The translations under genes and the position numbers were made by a program. Of a stretch of DNA of 22,834 nt, positions 8,884 to 17,161 are shown piece after piece. The notes under the pieces are model-generated. The model saw nothing but the letters and a program-made list of their open reading frames with translations, was not told the origin of the DNA and did no database searches. Positions within the stretch are counted from its first letter, which is position 1, and each line of letters starts with the position of its first letter. Source of the DNA: Sphacelaria rigidula (Eukaryota; Phaeophyceae; Sphacelariales); assembly GCA_964200075.2 (NCBI GenBank), contig CAXNAA020000306.1, positions 1 to 22,834 of the forward strand, given 5' to 3'.

Positions 8884-9259
8884 TGTGGAGATCGCCATTT
8901 TTTGGGCATGTGCGGAGAGATTTCCTTTTATGACGTGTAACCTTAACCTAGTGAACGGCTGTTGCAGGGGTAAGTTCGCAGGAGCCCCGAAACTTCCATA
9001 TCTGTACAGCCGGATCTGGGACCCCAAGGTAACAGGGATCTTCCCAGCGAGCTGCTGGCTATCCCTGGGGATGGCTCTTGACCAAGACTCTCAGACTTCG
9101 TCATCGGGCTAACTCGCTCGCTCTCGTCGAGCTTTCCCGAGTGATCCACTTCGCCTCAACCCCACGACTTACGGTCAATCCTTGACTACATAATCCGAGG
9201 GAAATCATTCGCCACCTTCGACGGTTTCCACCGTCACCGGGAGTCTCACGACTTCCACA
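8884..9259 (+). repeat. 5' LTR, 376 bp
   Basis: Begins TGTGGA and ends TCCACA, a 6-bp perfect terminal inverted repeat with the canonical TG...CA ends. It matches the 3' LTR at 375 of 376 positions. It should hold the U3 promoter, but no clear TATA box was seen. An ORF in it is non-coding by context, since both LTRs carry it. Confidence 0.95.
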
Positions 9260-9260
9260 T

Positions 9261-9273
9261 TGGCGAACACCAG
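9261..9273 (+). promoter_or_regulatory. Primer-binding site, TGGCGAACACCAG
   Basis: Lies one base after the 5' LTR and starts with TGG, complementary to a tRNA CCA 3' end. The priming tRNA would end in ...GTTCGCCA. I cannot name the tRNA without a tRNA set from the host. Confidence 0.75.
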
Positions 9274-9518
9274 TTCAGACAAGTGCGCGCAACCCTGAGG
9301 GAAAAAAACGCTCACAGGTCGGCAACGTTCCCAGCGACCGGGGCAACCGCTTTTCTCTCCTCCGCGAGGAGGATGAAAGCAGCTCCGGCCTCGGCGACAC
9401 GGATCCCGAAAACGTGGGCAGGGCCCCCTCATCGAGAGCCGTCGCGTTTTCCGACCCAGTACCGGGACACATCAAAGAGGCAGCTCTCAAGGTAGCCTTG
9501 AAAACTATGGAACTTTGA
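9261..9518 (+). other. Gag leader or N-terminal Gag extension, no ATG
   Basis: A frame open from the LTR junction to TGA 9516-9518 reads protein-like sequence: acidic-serine stretch EEDESSSGLGDTDPENVG, then SDPVPGHIKEAALKVALKTM. It has no upstream ATG in this frame. One base over, the main gag frame is open from 9502 and reads DPPQWALRALGMLDSPQD. A single +1 change near 9515 would join the two. It may be the true N-terminus of Gag or a chance open leader. Confidence 0.35.
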
Positions 9519-9561
9519 CAAGGGGACGGACCCTCCTCAGTGGGCTTTGCGAGCGCTGGGG

Positions 9562-10788
9562 ATGCTGGACTCCCCTCAAGATGTGATCCAGCAAGCACAC
9601 CAGGTGAACAATGGGGTGGCAGTAGAACAGCCAGAGTTAGAGGTAGAAGTAGTGAGGGGTAGTTCGGTACATCTACGTCGCGGTGATCATGCACCTAATG
9701 ACACGACCCTGCCAAGCTCTCGTAGTGTGCATGCACCAACCACGCCCCCTCGATTGTCCCGGGCGACTAGTAATGTAGTAGATCAAGTCACTGCACCAAA
9801 TCATTCGCCCGGCACAAACTCTCAAACCTCGCTGACTTCCGCCCAACTTCACCCGAGCAACGTAGGTTACGCATCCCCTACGAACCAACAGGTGATCAGT
9901 AGTCCTCAGGCATTACCTCACGTGCCTGGCGGTAATTTTTCACCCCACGGGGCACCAAATTTGACCCCCTCGCATAAAAACCAAAATCGATCAAGTGCTA
10001 TCGACAATATAGTACACACTCCTCGATTCACGCTCAAACAAAACGATCTCGGTTCTAACATGGTTTTGAGAGGACTACCAACTGAAGACATTCCAACGAT
10101 AATGCGACGGTACCGGTCCCGAGTTGAAATTAACTCGCAGGATCAATGCACGCGAGAGGAAATCGATGGCCGATGCATCAAGCATTTACAGCTCTTACTG
10201 AGGGACACAGCTCTCGACGCGTACACGGATCTTGTAACCGGTACCTTAGAATGGCGGACAGAGGCGAATCTCGAAGCCCTTCGGGCACAAGGAGGTGAAG
10301 TATCTACCAGGGCCCCCGCATCATGGGACGAGTGGGTCGATGCTTATACGAATTTATACTCTCCACCTAATCGCATTGCAATCCTCGCCCGGGCTGTAGC
10401 GGAGCTCAATTTTAAGGACCACCACACTGTAGACTCCTACGCGTTAGAAGTGTCCGAAGCACACTCTCGTTTTTACGCAGAAGCCGCACGAGTCACGCCA
10501 CATGGTAGGGACCCAGTTAGCTTCGCACGGGAAGCCAGCCAGACGACTGCTTTTGAAGCAGGATTGCCGCCACATATCAGGGTTGAAACCGTACGCGAAG
10601 ATCCAACTCATAGCTTTCAGGTTGCAAGAGCCCGCGCCAAAAAAAGCACGAAACCAACAATTTGCGCGGGACTCAGCCAGAAATTTCCAATCCCTCTCCG
10701 ACCCACGTTTCATCTCTCGCCATGCACAACTCCTCTCAGCTCGCGGAAACAGTCGCGGATCAAGGGCAGCAAATTGAAAAATTGTTGA
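9562..10788 (+). CDS. gag: Gag, capsid part, of the Ty3/gypsy element
   Basis: First ATG of the frame is at 9562. The frame is open upstream to 9502, so a longer product is possible. Residues 1-150 are a polar, Pro/Ser/Asn-rich matrix-like region. Residues about 155-360 are the helical capsid: VLRGLPTEDIPTIMRRYRSR, LQLLLRDTALDAYTDLV, SWDEWVDAYTNLYSPPNR (the conserved Trp followed by the NR turn), then AVAELNFKDHHTVDSYALEV and AFEAGLPPHIR. This is the retrotrans-gag fold that assembles virus-like particles. The natural phase appears to end at the A7 run 10639-10645. After it the zinc-knuckle segment lies in the -1 frame, and the last 48 codons of this frame are out of phase. Confidence 0.85.
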   Translation: MLDSPQDVIQQAHQVNNGVAVEQPELEVEVVRGSSVHLRRGDHAPNDTTLPSSRSVHAPTTPPRLSRATSNVVDQVTAPNHSPGTNSQTSLTSAQLHPSNVGYASPTNQQVISSPQALPHVPGGNFSPHGAPNLTPSHKNQNRSSAIDNIVHTPRFTLKQNDLGSNMVLRGLPTEDIPTIMRRYRSRVEINSQDQCTREEIDGRCIKHLQLLLRDTALDAYTDLVTGTLEWRTEANLEALRAQGGEVSTRAPASWDEWVDAYTNLYSPPNRIAILARAVAELNFKDHHTVDSYALEVSEAHSRFYAEAARVTPHGRDPVSFAREASQTTAFEAGLPPHIRVETVREDPTHSFQVARARAKKSTKPTICAGLSQKFPIPLRPTFHLSPCTTPLSSRKQSRIKGSKLKNC

Positions 10789-11057
10789 GAGAGAAGCGGT
10801 GGCCTGGCGGAGACCGCGGAAGATCGAAGAAACGTTCTTCACACCCCGGGGACAAAATGGGCCCATCACCTTCTCCCAGTGAGACCGCGAAACGTAGTCG
10901 GTCAGAGAGTAGAGGGAGTAGACAATATGATAGTCAACCAAGGAAGAAAAGCGAGCGCTGCACATACAAACCATGCAGGTTCAAACACAATCACTCGATA
11001 GAGGACTGTCAACTGGCAAAGAAGCATAGAGAGCAGCTGCTAGCTTTAGGTGTTTGA
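10638..11057 (+). CDS. gag: Gag, nucleocapsid part with CCHC-like knuckle
   Basis: Continues the capsid in the -1 frame after the A7 tract. A coiled stretch (ETVADQGQQIEKLLREKR) is followed by a very basic Arg/Lys/Ser region. A metal-binding motif CTYKPCRFKHNHSIEDC then follows, spacing C-X4-C-X5-H-X4-C, longer than the retroviral CX2CX4HX4C. The end HREQLLALGV is typical of this Gag type. TGA 11055-11057 ends it, and the same frame stays open into the protease region. It packages element RNA in the particle. Confidence 0.75.
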   Translation, partial: QKKHETNNLRGTQPEISNPSPTHVSSLAMHNSSQLAETVADQGQQIEKLLREKRWPGGDRGRSKKRSSHPGDKMGPSPSPSETAKRSRSESRGSRQYDSQPRKKSERCTYKPCRFKHNHSIEDCQLAKKHREQLLALGV

Positions 11058-11717
11058 TGGTGCCCGGAGCAGGGGCCCTCGCCCAGCGAAGGGACACATG
11101 TACAAGCAAAAAGAGCAACTACCGTGCGGTCTGTCGGAGAAGTTTTCAAGGTAGCATGCGTGACGCAGAAGTACAGAAAATCGAGGGAAAATACTGTGCA
11201 CCACGAAATGGGTGCCGACCCTCTGGTGGGAGATAAAAAGGGCAAGAAACGTGTGCGGTTTGCTAGCCAAGGCGTAGCTTCTTCTGTGAGGTCATGTAAG
11301 AGAGTACATGTGGAAGGGGTTACAGTTGCAAAGGCTAGAACAAAAGAGCAAGTAGGGAATACAACAGGTCAAGATCAGATGTTACGTGGGAAGCATCGCC
11401 ACCTGAAAATTGCGCCCCAAGCTGCTTTTGTAACCAAGACGTCTCGGAAAAATAATGAAAAGCACAGATCCAAATTTTTGCCTCCAGGCTCGGCAGAATT
11501 CGAGCCTTTCTTCATGTCTTCGTTGGCCCGCTACCCTAGGAAGCCGGCAACGTCACGACCTGCATCAGCAAGAGTGCAGGTTCCCGCCAGAGTCAACGGA
11601 ATGGAGGTTCCGGCCATGACCATTGATACTGCTTCGAATCTTCCCATAGTCAGTCTCAAGTTCATTCGTGCACATCCTACTTTGAGAGACCAGGACATTC
11701 AATCTAAGGAGTGCTGA
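11058..11717 (+). pseudogene. pol: Gag-Pro linker and aspartic protease, first part
   Basis: In phase with the nucleocapsid frame beyond its TGA. A basic linker of about 160 codons leads to RVQVPARVNGMEVPAMTIDT and ASNLPIVSLKFI, the retropepsin flap-side strand and active site. The catalytic triplet reads D-T-A instead of the usual D-T/S-G. The frame then stops at 11715-11717, and the rest of the domain (NLRSADGSPTTIKGF...) is found one base over, from 11701. A +1 frameshift near 11700, not in a homopolymer, therefore interrupts the protease. The enzyme would process the Gag-Pol polyprotein. Confidence 0.75.
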
Positions 11718-12501
11718 CGGTTCACCAACCACGATAAAGGGATTCATTCGCTTTGACCTCACGCTGGGTGACATAACCTTGCCCGTCGAAGCATTTGTCC
11801 TCGGGAATCTCGGGCCAGACCTCATGCTGATAGAGAATTCGGTGATGAGCGCATTTGACGGGGTTCTCGATTGGCAGGCAGAAACCCTGGCGATTCGTAG
11901 TCCAGCAGTTCGCCTTACAGCTACTCATCGAAGAAAAGACAGAACAGTTCATCCGAAGTTTTCAGAATATGATCATTGCTCTGTCATACGGGTAGCATCG
12001 GCTGAAAATGTCCCAGTGTATCTCTCAAAGAGATGCTCCGTCCCGCCGCGAAGTGAGATCGCTCTTCTGGTCGAAACAAATGAGCCGCCAACATTTACGA
12101 CTGAAGCAGTCATTGAGCCAAGAATTGCAACGAGTGAAGACCTCCAATCCAACAAAGTACCGGATGCTTTTAGCCGCCTCGTTGTAGCACGCACAGCCTG
12201 TACCTGGTCAGCGATCAACAAAACAGCTATGGTACCAGTAGCAAACCCGTCGAATAGACACGTCCAACTCCCAAGAAATTTACTTTTGGGACACATCACA
12301 CAAGTCGAAAAAAATGACCCGACGGAAAACGTCAGTGCAATTTCACAAGCTGAGCGGCACAATACTGACGCCCGAGAAGAACTTACAACAGCGCTCCAGA
12401 ATGTATTTAAAGATAGCACTTTTTCTGAAATTCAGAAGAGCCAAGTGCTCGACCTATGCACCAAATACAGGTGCGTCTTCTCACTGTCACAACGAGAATA
12501 G
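11701..12501 (+). pseudogene. pol: Aspartic protease second part and Pro-RT linker
   Basis: Begins NLRSADGSPTTIKGFIRFDL, the ADGS strand typical of gypsy proteases, then ITLPVEAFVLGNLGPDLMLI, corresponding to the LG.D.L segment near the C-terminal end of the fold, and VLDW. The remainder is a tether that includes ALLVETNEPP, MVPVANPSNRHVQLPRNLLL and CTKYRCVFSLS, the segment that precedes RT in gypsy polyproteins. It stops at 12499-12501, and RT resumes in the -1 frame near 12490. Confidence 0.78.
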
Positions 12502-12965
12502 GTTGTTGTACAATTGGGGAAGCAACTTTTCCCCTTGCCCCGGGCACCAAGCCCGTTGATCGGGCCCCGTACAGAACCAACCCCAGAATTCAAGAAGTCA
12601 TCGACAACTGTGTACAGGAGATGGGAAAAGGCGGAATAATCGAACAGAGACCCAGCCCATGGGGCTCGGCAGTGACGATCGTAGCTAAACATGATGGTAC
12701 CGCCCGATTTTTTGTTGACTACAGATCCACGCTCAATAAAAGTCTTGTGCGCAAGTCATGGCCAATGCCTAATTTGGAAAGTCATGTAGATACGGTGGCA
12801 GGCGCCAAATTTATCTCTGTCTTTGATGTACAGAGCGCGTTCCATGAGATCCCAATAGCGGAGGAGGAGAAAGAAAAAACGGCCTTTGTTACAGAGAAAG
12901 GTAAGTGGGTGTTCAACCGGCTACCGTTCGGCCTAGCACTTCCCTGTTCATTTTCTCGCGAATAA
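12456..12965 (+). pseudogene. pol: Reverse transcriptase, fingers and motif A
   Basis: From about residue 18 the sequence is RT: PLAPGTKPVDRAPYRTNP, VIDNCVQEMGKGGIIEQRPS, PWGSAVTIVAKHDGTARFFV DYR, then SVFDVQSAFHEIPI with the motif A aspartate and NRLPFGLA of motif B. The first 17 codons overlap the preceding linker in another frame. The frame is lost within the motif B helix near 12940, where FSRIM continues two frames over. It copies element RNA into DNA from the tRNA primer. Confidence 0.9.
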
Positions 12966-13630
12966 TGGCTCTTACTTTCTCACACTTTGGACCCAGGAGC
13001 GGTCTGTCGGTGTACATGGATGATTTGATCGCCTGCTCCTCCACATGGGAAAGTTACCTCACTCTACTGGAAGACATGTTCAAAGCACTGAAAAAAGCAG
13101 GTCTTACCCTAAAGCCCTCTAAAGCACAGTTTGGTCCAAAGGAGGTCAAGTACCTCGGCTACACTTTGTCCGCTGACGGGATCAAAATTGGGGAAGACCG
13201 CGTAAAGGCCATCTTAGGTTTACCTACACCAACGAACATCAAACAATTACGTTCAGTGTTAGGGACGATTAATTTCATGAGAAAGTTTATTCCGAATCTC
13301 GCACAGGTAATTGCCCCGTTGGCAGATCTAACGAAAGAAGAGGCAGCCAAGGAAGTAGCAAAACGCTGGAATCACGAACACGATGCAGCTTTTGCCGAAG
13401 TAAAAAGACTTCTCATCACCGCTCCTGTCCTTCACTTCCCAGACTTCTCAAAGGAGTTCACCATTCAAGTTGACGCGTCTGGAGAGGGTGCTGGGTCGTT
13501 GCTCACCCAAGATAAAGGGGGCAAAACTGCAACCGTAGCGTATTTCAGTCAGCGTTTCAATCATGCTCAGCGGCACTACTCTGCTACACTAAAAACATGT
13601 TATGCAATTGTATTAACTATACAGCACTGA
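12935..13630 (+). pseudogene. pol: Reverse transcriptase C-terminal half and start of RNase H
   Basis: Opens with the end of motif B (LFIFSRIMALTF). SVYMDDLIACS then gives motif C as YMDD (13013-13024). KYLGYTLSADGIKI and LRSVLGTINFMRKFIPNLAQ are the thumb and connection hallmarks. RNase H begins with FTIQVDASGEGAGSLLTQ, keeping the first Asp. The second catalytic position, normally Glu in YS..EKE, reads YSATLKTC, so Glu is missing. The frame meets TGA 13628-13630 exactly where an aromatic residue is expected (IQH-x-RPFLWG), and the same frame continues after it. Confidence 0.88.
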
Positions 13631-14228
13631 AGGCCCTTTTTATGGGGAAAACATTTCACGTGTGTGACAGACCATGCAGCACTACGGTACCTCTATTCCG
13701 TGCAAGACACCAGCAATATTTTGACAAGATGGGCGATAGCTTTACAGTCCTTTGACTTCACTGTGAGGCACAAACGGGGAAAATTAAATATACTTCAGAA
13801 CACTCTGTCAAGGCTCTTTCGGTTTGAAGAAGACCAGAATAATGAGGTCAAATCTCTGCTCGCGCCAATTTGTCGGAACGTCCCAGAGGATCCCAAATTG
13901 CACGCGAAGAAAGCGCACCAACCGTTTCAAATTTCAGCGGATGAATTGGATAATCTCAAACCATTACAGAGCGACAGAGAGCTGTTTACCGTCAATTCTC
14001 CCCACACAAGCGCTACACATATTTTCACGTCTGTAAACAAAAACAAGTTGCGAATCGAACAGGCAAAATAATATGGCTCTTATATTCAATATCTGACAGA
14101 CGACGTCGCACCGTTACCGGAAAAGGAGACACTGACTTCTATGTCCTACTTTTTGCTTCGTGACGGTATTTTGTTCAGGTCATACTTGCCAGGAAACCTT
14201 CGAAAAAAGGCACCGACCGCGATAGACT
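13631..14228 (+). pseudogene. pol: RNase H C-terminal half and linker to integrase
   Basis: Same phase as the preceding segment after TGA 13628-13630. RPFLWGKHFTCVTDHAALRY retains the TDH aspartate; DFTVRHKRGKLNILQNTLSR matches the HxxGKxNxxADALSR end but has Asn where the last catalytic Asp is expected. A linker follows with a TAA at 14069-14071 and then SYFLLRDGILFRSYLPG, the strand that normally precedes integrase. The frame ends at TAG 14226-14228, and integrase proceeds one frame over from about 14215. Confidence 0.78.
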
Positions 14229-14229
14229 A

Positions 14230-15627
14230 GTGCTACCAGAAGCTCTGGTGAATTTTGTTCTGCACTCACATCACGATCATGTGTTGTCTGGAGGTCACCT
14301 TGGATCCAAACCGACGTATGAAAAGATTAAGAACAAATATTATTGGCCGACATTGAGCCAAGATGTGCGAAAGTGGTGTCAACGTTGCCACTCATGTCAG
14401 AGAAGAAAGACGGCCCATAACCGTCCGAAATTACCTGTAGGCCACGTACCTGTGAACAGACCTTTCGAGCGGATATCGATAGATCTTGTCGAATACAAGA
14501 CGATTTCAAATTCGTCAGCCGGTGTGCCGTGTAAGTATGTAATGCCTGTGATGGATCATCTGACACGATATGCACTGTTTATTCCCATACCGAACAAATC
14601 CGCCAATGCGGTGGCAACAATGTTGGTAGACCGTGTCTTCACGACATTTGCGATACCCGAAAAAATTCGTTCTGATCGCGGTAAAGAGTTCCAGAACCGG
14701 GTAATACACCAGTTGCAGTTGATCCTGAAGTTTAACAAAACACGCACGACACCATTCCGCCCTCAAGGCAACTCTGTTTCAGAACGCGTACACTCGAATT
14801 TTCACGCTATGTTAGCCATGCATAGTACGGTCGAACAAGAAAGCTGGGCGTCTATGCTACCCTTCGTGCAAATGGCGGATAATACATCATTCAACACCTC
14901 AGTGCAAGAAACACCCTATTTTCTCATGTTCGGACGTCAACCAAAATTACCTGTCGACATTATTTTGGGCATTTCCGAAAAAGGGCACGCTGTGGATGCT
15001 GAACAATACGCGAAAGAGACAAAAGAAAACTTGCAGATAGCTTTTGAAATTGCAAGACGCAACTTGAAAAAACGAGCAGACAAACAAAAGGCAAGTAATG
15101 ATAAGCTCAAGCCATGTCCTGTCTTTAAACCTGGCCAACAAGTGCTACTCTTCAGGCCACACCAAGACACAGACGGTCCTGATCCAAAGTTGGTATTACC
15201 ATGGCGGGGGCCATACAAGGTCGTCAAACAAATTTCTCCGGTTGTCTATGAGGTCAAGATAAGCGAAGATGCGAAAGAGACGTCAGTATACCTCGCCCAC
15301 CTTAAGCAATACTATCCACGAGAACGACCCCCAGCTCCCGAGTTTGACCGACTCGACGAGTATTTCCTACTAGGCAAAAAACTACCCCTGCCCCAACTTG
15401 ACCGTCCGGAATCAACGAACCCAAGAATTGAACGTTACATCGTTGACAAGGTGGTGGGCCACAAACGAGGTCCGGGAAGAAAGAGCCATCAAAATTACAA
15501 GTACCGTCTCCGTCTTCAAGGCTACGGGCCGTCAGCAGACTTCGAGTACCGAGCGGACGAGAAACGACAATGTCAAGAACTCATCAACGCATGTCGAATA
15601 GAACACAAGTTCGATAATACGCGCTGA
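14230..15627 (+). CDS. pol: Integrase with GPY/F module and chromodomain-like tail
   Basis: An uninterrupted 465-codon frame, open from 14164; the coordinate given is the first in-phase GTG, and no ATG start is implied since it is part of a polyprotein. The HHCC zinc domain (residues about 15-58) shows HDHVLSGGHLG, YYWP and CQRCHSCQRRK. The RNase-H-fold core keeps D in ISIDLVEY, D in IRSDRGKEF and E in GNSVSERVH, so DDE is complete. GPYKVVKQ (about residue 330) is the GPY/F module. The last 60 residues (YIVDKVVGHKRGPG ... LRLQGYG ... ADFEY) resemble a chromodomain, with Leu in place of the usual Trp. It inserts cDNA and made the TAAA duplication. Confidence 0.92.
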   Translation: MLPEALVNFVLHSHHDHVLSGGHLGSKPTYEKIKNKYYWPTLSQDVRKWCQRCHSCQRRKTAHNRPKLPVGHVPVNRPFERISIDLVEYKTISNSSAGVPCKYVMPVMDHLTRYALFIPIPNKSANAVATMLVDRVFTTFAIPEKIRSDRGKEFQNRVIHQLQLILKFNKTRTTPFRPQGNSVSERVHSNFHAMLAMHSTVEQESWASMLPFVQMADNTSFNTSVQETPYFLMFGRQPKLPVDIILGISEKGHAVDAEQYAKETKENLQIAFEIARRNLKKRADKQKASNDKLKPCPVFKPGQQVLLFRPHQDTDGPDPKLVLPWRGPYKVVKQISPVVYEVKISEDAKETSVYLAHLKQYYPRERPPAPEFDRLDEYFLLGKKLPLPQLDRPESTNPRIERYIVDKVVGHKRGPGRKSHQNYKYRLRLQGYGPSADFEYRADEKRQCQELINACRIEHKFDNTR

Positions 15628-15905
15628 TTTGATTCGCCATCTCAAAATTCCAAAAAAAAAGGAGAGAGAAAAATATAAGGCGAGCTGAAAAAAAAAAATC
15701 GTGTCATACTTACACGACCAACAGAATGTCTGAAAATAAATAAATGAAACGCGTATCAAATCAGTTCAAGGTAAAGTTAAACGCGCTATCTTGACTCGCC
15801 ATGTCATAAATCCGGAGAAAAGAGACGAAATTATAAGGCGAGCTGGAAAACATAATCGTGCATTACCTACACGACAAACAATAATATCGGGACAGATCTC
15901 ACGAT
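15619..15905 (+). repeat. Two-copy tandem repeat, period 162 bp, in the 3' UTR
   Basis: Unit 1 starts at 15619 (ACGCGCTGATTTGATTCGCC) and overlaps the integrase stop codon. Unit 2 starts at 15781 (ACGCGCTATCTTGACTCGCC) and is about 125 bp long. Shared blocks are ACGCGCT, TCGCCAT, TATAAGGCGAGCTG and a small hairpin TCGTG...CACGA present in both. Divergence between units is substantial, so the duplication predates this insertion. Confidence 0.75.
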
Positions 15906-16438
15906 CGAAAACAGATCGACGGTGAAGAGAGACTTGGTCTTTGAATCAAGCTCTTATCAGCATAATAAGGGGAACTTGCTGACAAGGATTGCCGTAAAAG
16001 CTCTTTCTACTCCGAGCAAAATGCTCCGAGAAAAGAAAAGCACATTTTTACCACCGCTGTATCCGATTTCAACCTTTCCCTGGTTACCTAATATATCACG
16101 CGGCCACCATAGCTCCACTCCTCTGCAAGTCATGAGCGGACCTTATTGGTACAAACCGTCGGATACGGTAATCTGTATAGATCGTTCAGCTGATCACTGA
16201 ACGAAACTTGCACAAAATTTTAAGGAAAACAATTTTTTGTCCAATTTTTTCTTCACACGAGCCTGTAGGAGAACGTCGATAAAGTTTATTGGTTAGTGTC
16301 TCTCAACACCCAGTGTGACGCGTTCAACTCCAGGCTACTATAAAGGTATCTCAGAAGCACATACAAATTAGACCCCCAAAAATTATCACTCTCCCGAATG
16401 CCTGCCACGAGCCTTCACAGATGGCCTCGCGGCGCATC
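15906..16438 (+). other. 3' UTR of the LTR element, with a small unrecognised ORF
   Basis: No retroviral env-like product is evident. The frame 15922-16200 (92 codons, first ATG at 16021) ends in a tryptophan-containing polar peptide that I do not recognise. A perfect hairpin (CGTTCAG at 16183-16189, CTGAACG at 16197-16203) spans its stop codon. Confidence 0.4.
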
Positions 16439-16451
16439 AAAGGGGGGGTGA
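16439..16451 (+). promoter_or_regulatory. Polypurine tract
   Basis: AAAGGGGGGGTGA abuts the TG of the 3' LTR. Purine-rich RNA at this position resists RNase H and primes plus-strand DNA synthesis. Confidence 0.8.
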
Positions 16452-16827
16452 TGTGGAGATCGCCATTTTTTGGGCATGTGCGGAGAGATTTCCTTTTATG
16501 ACGTGTAACCTTAACCTAGTGAACGGCTGTTGCAGGGGTAAGTTTGCAGGAGCCCCGAAACTTCCATATCTGTACAGCCGGATCTGGGACCCCAAGGTAA
16601 CAGGGATCTTCCCAGCGAGCTGCTGGCTATCCCTGGGGATGGCTCTTGACCAAGACTCTCAGACTTCGTCATCGGGCTAACTCGCTCGCTCTCGTCGAGC
16701 TTTCCCGAGTGATCCACTTCGCCTCAACCCCACGACTTACGGTCAATCCTTGACTACATAATCCGAGGGAAATCATTCGCCACCTTCGACGGTTTCCACC
16801 GTCACCGGGAGTCTCACGACTTCCACA
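16452..16827 (+). repeat. 3' LTR, 376 bp
   Basis: Same length and ends as the 5' LTR; the only difference seen is T at 16545 against C at 8977. It would supply the poly(A) site, but no clear AATAAA was seen. Confidence 0.95.
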
Positions 16828-16831
16828 TAAA
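16828..16831. repeat. Target-site duplication TAAA, right copy
   Basis: Directly follows the terminal CA of the 3' LTR and matches 8880-8883. Confidence 0.75.
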
Positions 16832-17161
16832 CATGTATTCTCTGGCCACGGTCATCCTTACGACCGCCAGTGTGGATCATCCATTGAATTGGCAGCGTTT
16901 CATTGTTTTCAGGTTGACAACGAGTATATATGACCCAGATGACCCACCATGGCGGCCAAAGGGTCAAGCTTCATTTCGTGAGGTACACGTCACTAAGTGG
17001 GTAAATGGCGGGAAATAGATTGGCCCTCTCATACCGGTGATTGTGCACGTGTTGACCGACGATAACATCACTCACCTCTAGAAACGGGTCGTGTCGTCTT
17101 GCCTTCGGGACCCAGTATCCAGCCTTTTCGCTCACCGTACTCGTGCAGAAACTGGCGTGAA

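Larger units (their letters stand above)
8884..16827 (+). mobile_element. Ty3/gypsy LTR retrotransposon, full length, 7944 bp
   Basis: Complete structure: TSD, 5' LTR, primer-binding site, gag, protease, RT, RNase H, integrase, 3' UTR, polypurine tract, 3' LTR, TSD. The domain order PR-RT-RH-IN places it in Ty3/gypsy. The GPY/F module and a chromodomain-like C-terminus in integrase point to the chromovirus branch. The LTRs differ at one position in 376 (8977 C against 16545 T), so insertion is recent. The coding region nevertheless has frame breaks near 9518, 10640, 11700, 12490, 12940 and 14215 and in-frame stops at 11055, 13628 and 14069. This copy could move only with help in trans. Confidence 0.95.

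Noticed and set aside
8885-9112. ORF of 75 codons inside the LTR, repeated at 16453-16680
   Set aside because: Identical in both LTRs only because LTRs are copies; no motif, and it lies in the promoter/terminal repeat.
9275-9694. Minus-strand ORF of 139 codons over the gag leader
   Set aside because: Mirror of the plus-strand leader and gag frames; no family motif.
10444-10974. Minus-strand ORF of 176 codons inside gag
   Set aside because: Antisense shadow of the recognised capsid and nucleocapsid coding sequence.
11055-15627. Alternative nuclear code with TGA as Trp
   Set aside because: TGG is used freely and integrase terminates at TGA at the natural domain end; single mutations or readthrough suffice.
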